From assembly GCA_964595905.1 (NCBI GenBank), contig CAZQSU010000072.1, positions 1 through 16,019 on the forward strand: 16,019 nucleotides of DNA, given 5' to 3'. Shown one piece after another: positions 14,822 to 16,019 of this stretch (the first letter of the stretch is position 1; every line of letters begins with the position of its first letter). The stretch is from JAFDWI01 sp964595905. Lineage in GTDB: Bacteria; Actinomycetota; Acidimicrobiia; Acidimicrobiales; Iamiaceae. The notes beneath the pieces were generated by a model that worked only from the letters and a program-made list of their open reading frames with translations, did not search any database and was not told the DNA's origin. A program made the position numbers and the translations under genes.

Positions 14822-15586
14822 ATGTCCGACGTCGCGCTCGTGCTCGGCTGCGGCGTCGCCGGGCTCTTCGTCGGTGTCTTCGTGAACGTGCTGATCGTGC
14901 GCGCGCCGGGCCGGCGATCGTTCGCCCCCCCGTGGACACGCTGCGTCACCTGTGAACGTGCCCCTTCGGCCGGGACCCTCCTCCCGGTCGCCGGTACGTT
15001 CGTGATGGACGGAACCTGCGGCCGCTGCGGGGCGCGCATCGGCTGGTGGCAGCCGCTCGTCGAGGTCGCGAACGCACTGCTGTGGATGATCGCCGCGGTC
15101 CGTTTCGGCACCTCGCTCGAGTTGGTGGTGATGCTCCCGTTCTTCTCGGGGCTGTTGGCACTGTCGGTGATCGACCTGCGCACGTTCCGGCTCCCCGACC
15201 GGGTCAACCTGCCCCTGTTGATCGGCTCGATCCCGCTGATCGTCGTCATCTCGTTGGTCCAGCACCGGCCCGAGGACCTCATGTGGGCCGCGATCGGGGG
15301 CGTGGGCTACTGGCTGCTGCTGGGGGCGATGTGGTTCGTGTATCCCCGTGGCATGGGTTACGGCGACGTGAAGCTGGCCCGCGTGCTCGGGCTGTACCTC
15401 GGCTGGCTGTCGCCCGTCCTGATCCTCTACGGGCTGATGTTCGCCGGAATCGGCGGATCGATCGTCGGCATCGGCACGCTGATCGTCACGCGCGACCGCA
15501 AACGAGGCTTCCCCTTCGGCCCGTGGCTGGCCGGGGGGTGTGTGCTGGCGATGCTCATGTCCGAACAGCTCACCCGGAATCTCTGA
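14822..15586 (+). CDS. Type IV prepilin peptidase / N-methyltransferase (A24 family)
   Basis: This membrane aspartyl protease cleaves the leader of type IV pilin-like proteins and, in bifunctional forms, methylates the new N-terminus. The 254-residue product carries both parts. The N-terminal domain has the FVNVLIVR motif (20-27) and a four-cysteine zinc site, C41/C44 and C66/C69, separated by the usual 21 residues. The peptidase domain has the two catalytic aspartates, D118 in SVIDLRTFRLPD and D182 in GMGYGDVKL. About seven hydrophobic helices are visible, and the protein should sit in the cytoplasmic membrane. No pilin, ATPase or secretion gene is present in this window, so its substrates must be encoded elsewhere. 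An orphan prepilin peptidase near aroE/aroC is a known actinobacterial arrangement. The tail ends 32 bp before aroC. Confidence 0.95.
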   Translation: MSDVALVLGCGVAGLFVGVFVNVLIVRAPGRRSFAPPWTRCVTCERAPSAGTLLPVAGTFVMDGTCGRCGARIGWWQPLVEVANALLWMIAAVRFGTSLELVVMLPFFSGLLALSVIDLRTFRLPDRVNLPLLIGSIPLIVVISLVQHRPEDLMWAAIGGVGYWLLLGAMWFVYPRGMGYGDVKLARVLGLYLGWLSPVLILYGLMFAGIGGSIVGIGTLIVTRDRKRGFPFGPWLAGGCVLAMLMSEQLTRNL

Positions 15587-15604
15587 TCGAACGGGGCGAA
15601 CCGG

Positions 15605-15610
15605 TAGATT
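15605..15610 (+). promoter_or_regulatory. Putative -10 box for leaderless aroC transcript
   Basis: TAGATT fits TANNNT and ends 8 nt before GTG 15619. TCTGAT, 17 bp upstream (15582-15587), is a weak -35 candidate overlapping the stop of the prepilin peptidase gene. No ribosome-binding site lies in the gap, so a leaderless mRNA is the natural reading. Confidence 0.45.
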
Positions 15611-15618
15611 CTCCCGAC

Positions 15619-16019
15619 GTGCTCCGCTTCCTCACCGCCGGCGAGTCCCATGGGCAGGCGCTCTGCGTCACCGTCGAAGGGCTGCCCGCGGGCCTCGAGG
15701 TCACCGTCGACGACTTCCAGACCGAGCTGGCACGCCGTCGACTCGGTTACGGACGGGGACCTCGTATGCGCTTCGAGGCCGATGAGGTCACGATCATCGG
15801 CGGCGTGCGACACGGTCGGACGCTCGGCTCGCCGGTCGCCGTGCAGATCGGCAACAGCGAGTGGAAGCGCTCCGACAAGTGGCACGCCGAGATGTCGACG
15901 GCGCCGGGGCACACCGAGAAGCCCCTGACCCAGGTGCGGCCCGGTCACGCTGATCTCGCCGGCATGCAGAAGTACGCCTTCACCGACGCCCGCGACGTGC
16001 TCGAACGGGCCTCGGCGCG
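15619..16019 (+). CDS. aroC: Chorismate synthase, 5' part only
   Basis: AroC converts 5-enolpyruvylshikimate 3-phosphate to chorismate with reduced FMN, the last common step of aromatic biosynthesis. The frame is open from GTG 15619 to the window end (133 codons), about one third of a normal enzyme. The truncation is due to the window, not to a mutation. Signatures are clear: LRFLTAGESHGQAL with the active-site His at the N-terminus, then LARRRLGYGRGPRMRFEADEV, the conserved FMN/substrate-binding arginine loop, and the actinobacterial middle APGHTEKPLTQVRPGHADLAG, followed by YAFTDARDVLERASA. The start agrees with the usual length before GESHG. It pairs functionally with aroE, 5.5 kb upstream, and aroK/aroB would be expected downstream in this phylum. 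Confidence 0.97.
   Translation, partial: MLRFLTAGESHGQALCVTVEGLPAGLEVTVDDFQTELARRRLGYGRGPRMRFEADEVTIIGGVRHGRTLGSPVAVQIGNSEWKRSDKWHAEMSTAPGHTEKPLTQVRPGHADLAGMQKYAFTDARDVLERASA

Noticed and set aside
13149..14939. A 596-codon minus-strand open frame opposite the GT-B and DUF4388 genes
   Set aside because: It is rich in Arg, Gly and Asp with no recognisable motif and spans two clear plus-strand genes and their spacer, so it is a composition artefact.
1..16019. CRISPR arrays, tRNA or rRNA genes, insertion sequences, attachment sites
   Set aside because: Reading both strands I found no regularly spaced repeats, no cloverleaf-like stretch in the gaps, no transposase and no terminal inverted repeats. 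All gaps are 105 bp or shorter.

Overview
The window is gene-dense, high-GC bacterial DNA with no rRNA, tRNA, CRISPR array or recognisable insertion sequence. It holds 17 protein genes, two of them cut by the window ends. Gene order (rarA, a DUF948-like gene, a DUF6167-like gene, alaS, ruvX, mltG, aroE ... prepilin peptidase, aroC) matches the arrangement I know from Actinomycetota such as Mycobacterium and Streptomyces. GTG starts, TANNNT-type -10 boxes directly in front of start codons, a NIT-domain sensor and a DUF4388 gene fit the same phylum. A deep branch such as Acidimicrobiia is my guess, not something the sequence proves.

Layout. On the minus strand, 1-1934, lie a truncated membrane sensor (NIT-like extracellular domain, then the start of a HAMP domain) and, upstream of it and overlapping its start, a membrane-anchored or exported HNH nuclease of the DUF1524 type. 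A 93-bp divergent intergenic region with three adjacent inverted repeats separates them from a plus-strand Kv-beta-like aldo/keto reductase (2028-3002). From 3041 onward everything is on the plus strand: rarA (replication-fork ATPase), two small membrane-associated proteins, alaS, ruvX, mltG and aroE.

Directly fused to aroE by stop/start overlaps is a four-gene cassette: a hexapeptide-repeat acyltransferase, a dTDP-rhamnose-4-epimerase-like SDR, a CgeB-like glycosyltransferase and a second GT-B-like protein. It looks like a small surface-glycan module placed inside the conserved aro block. A 105-bp spacer with its own candidate promoter leads to a DUF4388 protein. The conserved block then resumes with a type IV prepilin peptidase and the 5' part of aroC.

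How it works together. alaS-ruvX-mltG-aroE-cassette is probably one long, largely translationally coupled transcript: almost every junction is an NTGA overlap. The junction alaS/ruvX fits that pattern only if ruvX starts at a CTG codon, which would also restore the first beta strand of RuvX. Three genes after gaps (rarA, prepilin peptidase, aroC) have a TANNNT box 7-8 nt before the start codon, suggesting leaderless mRNAs. AroE and AroC act in the shikimate pathway, MltG in peptidoglycan, and the cassette presumably in envelope or exported glycan. I see no clear novel defence or mobile system. The most promising leads are the glycan cassette, the CTG start of ruvX, the stacked dyads at 1947-2000, the leaderless promoters, and the sensor/nuclease pair.
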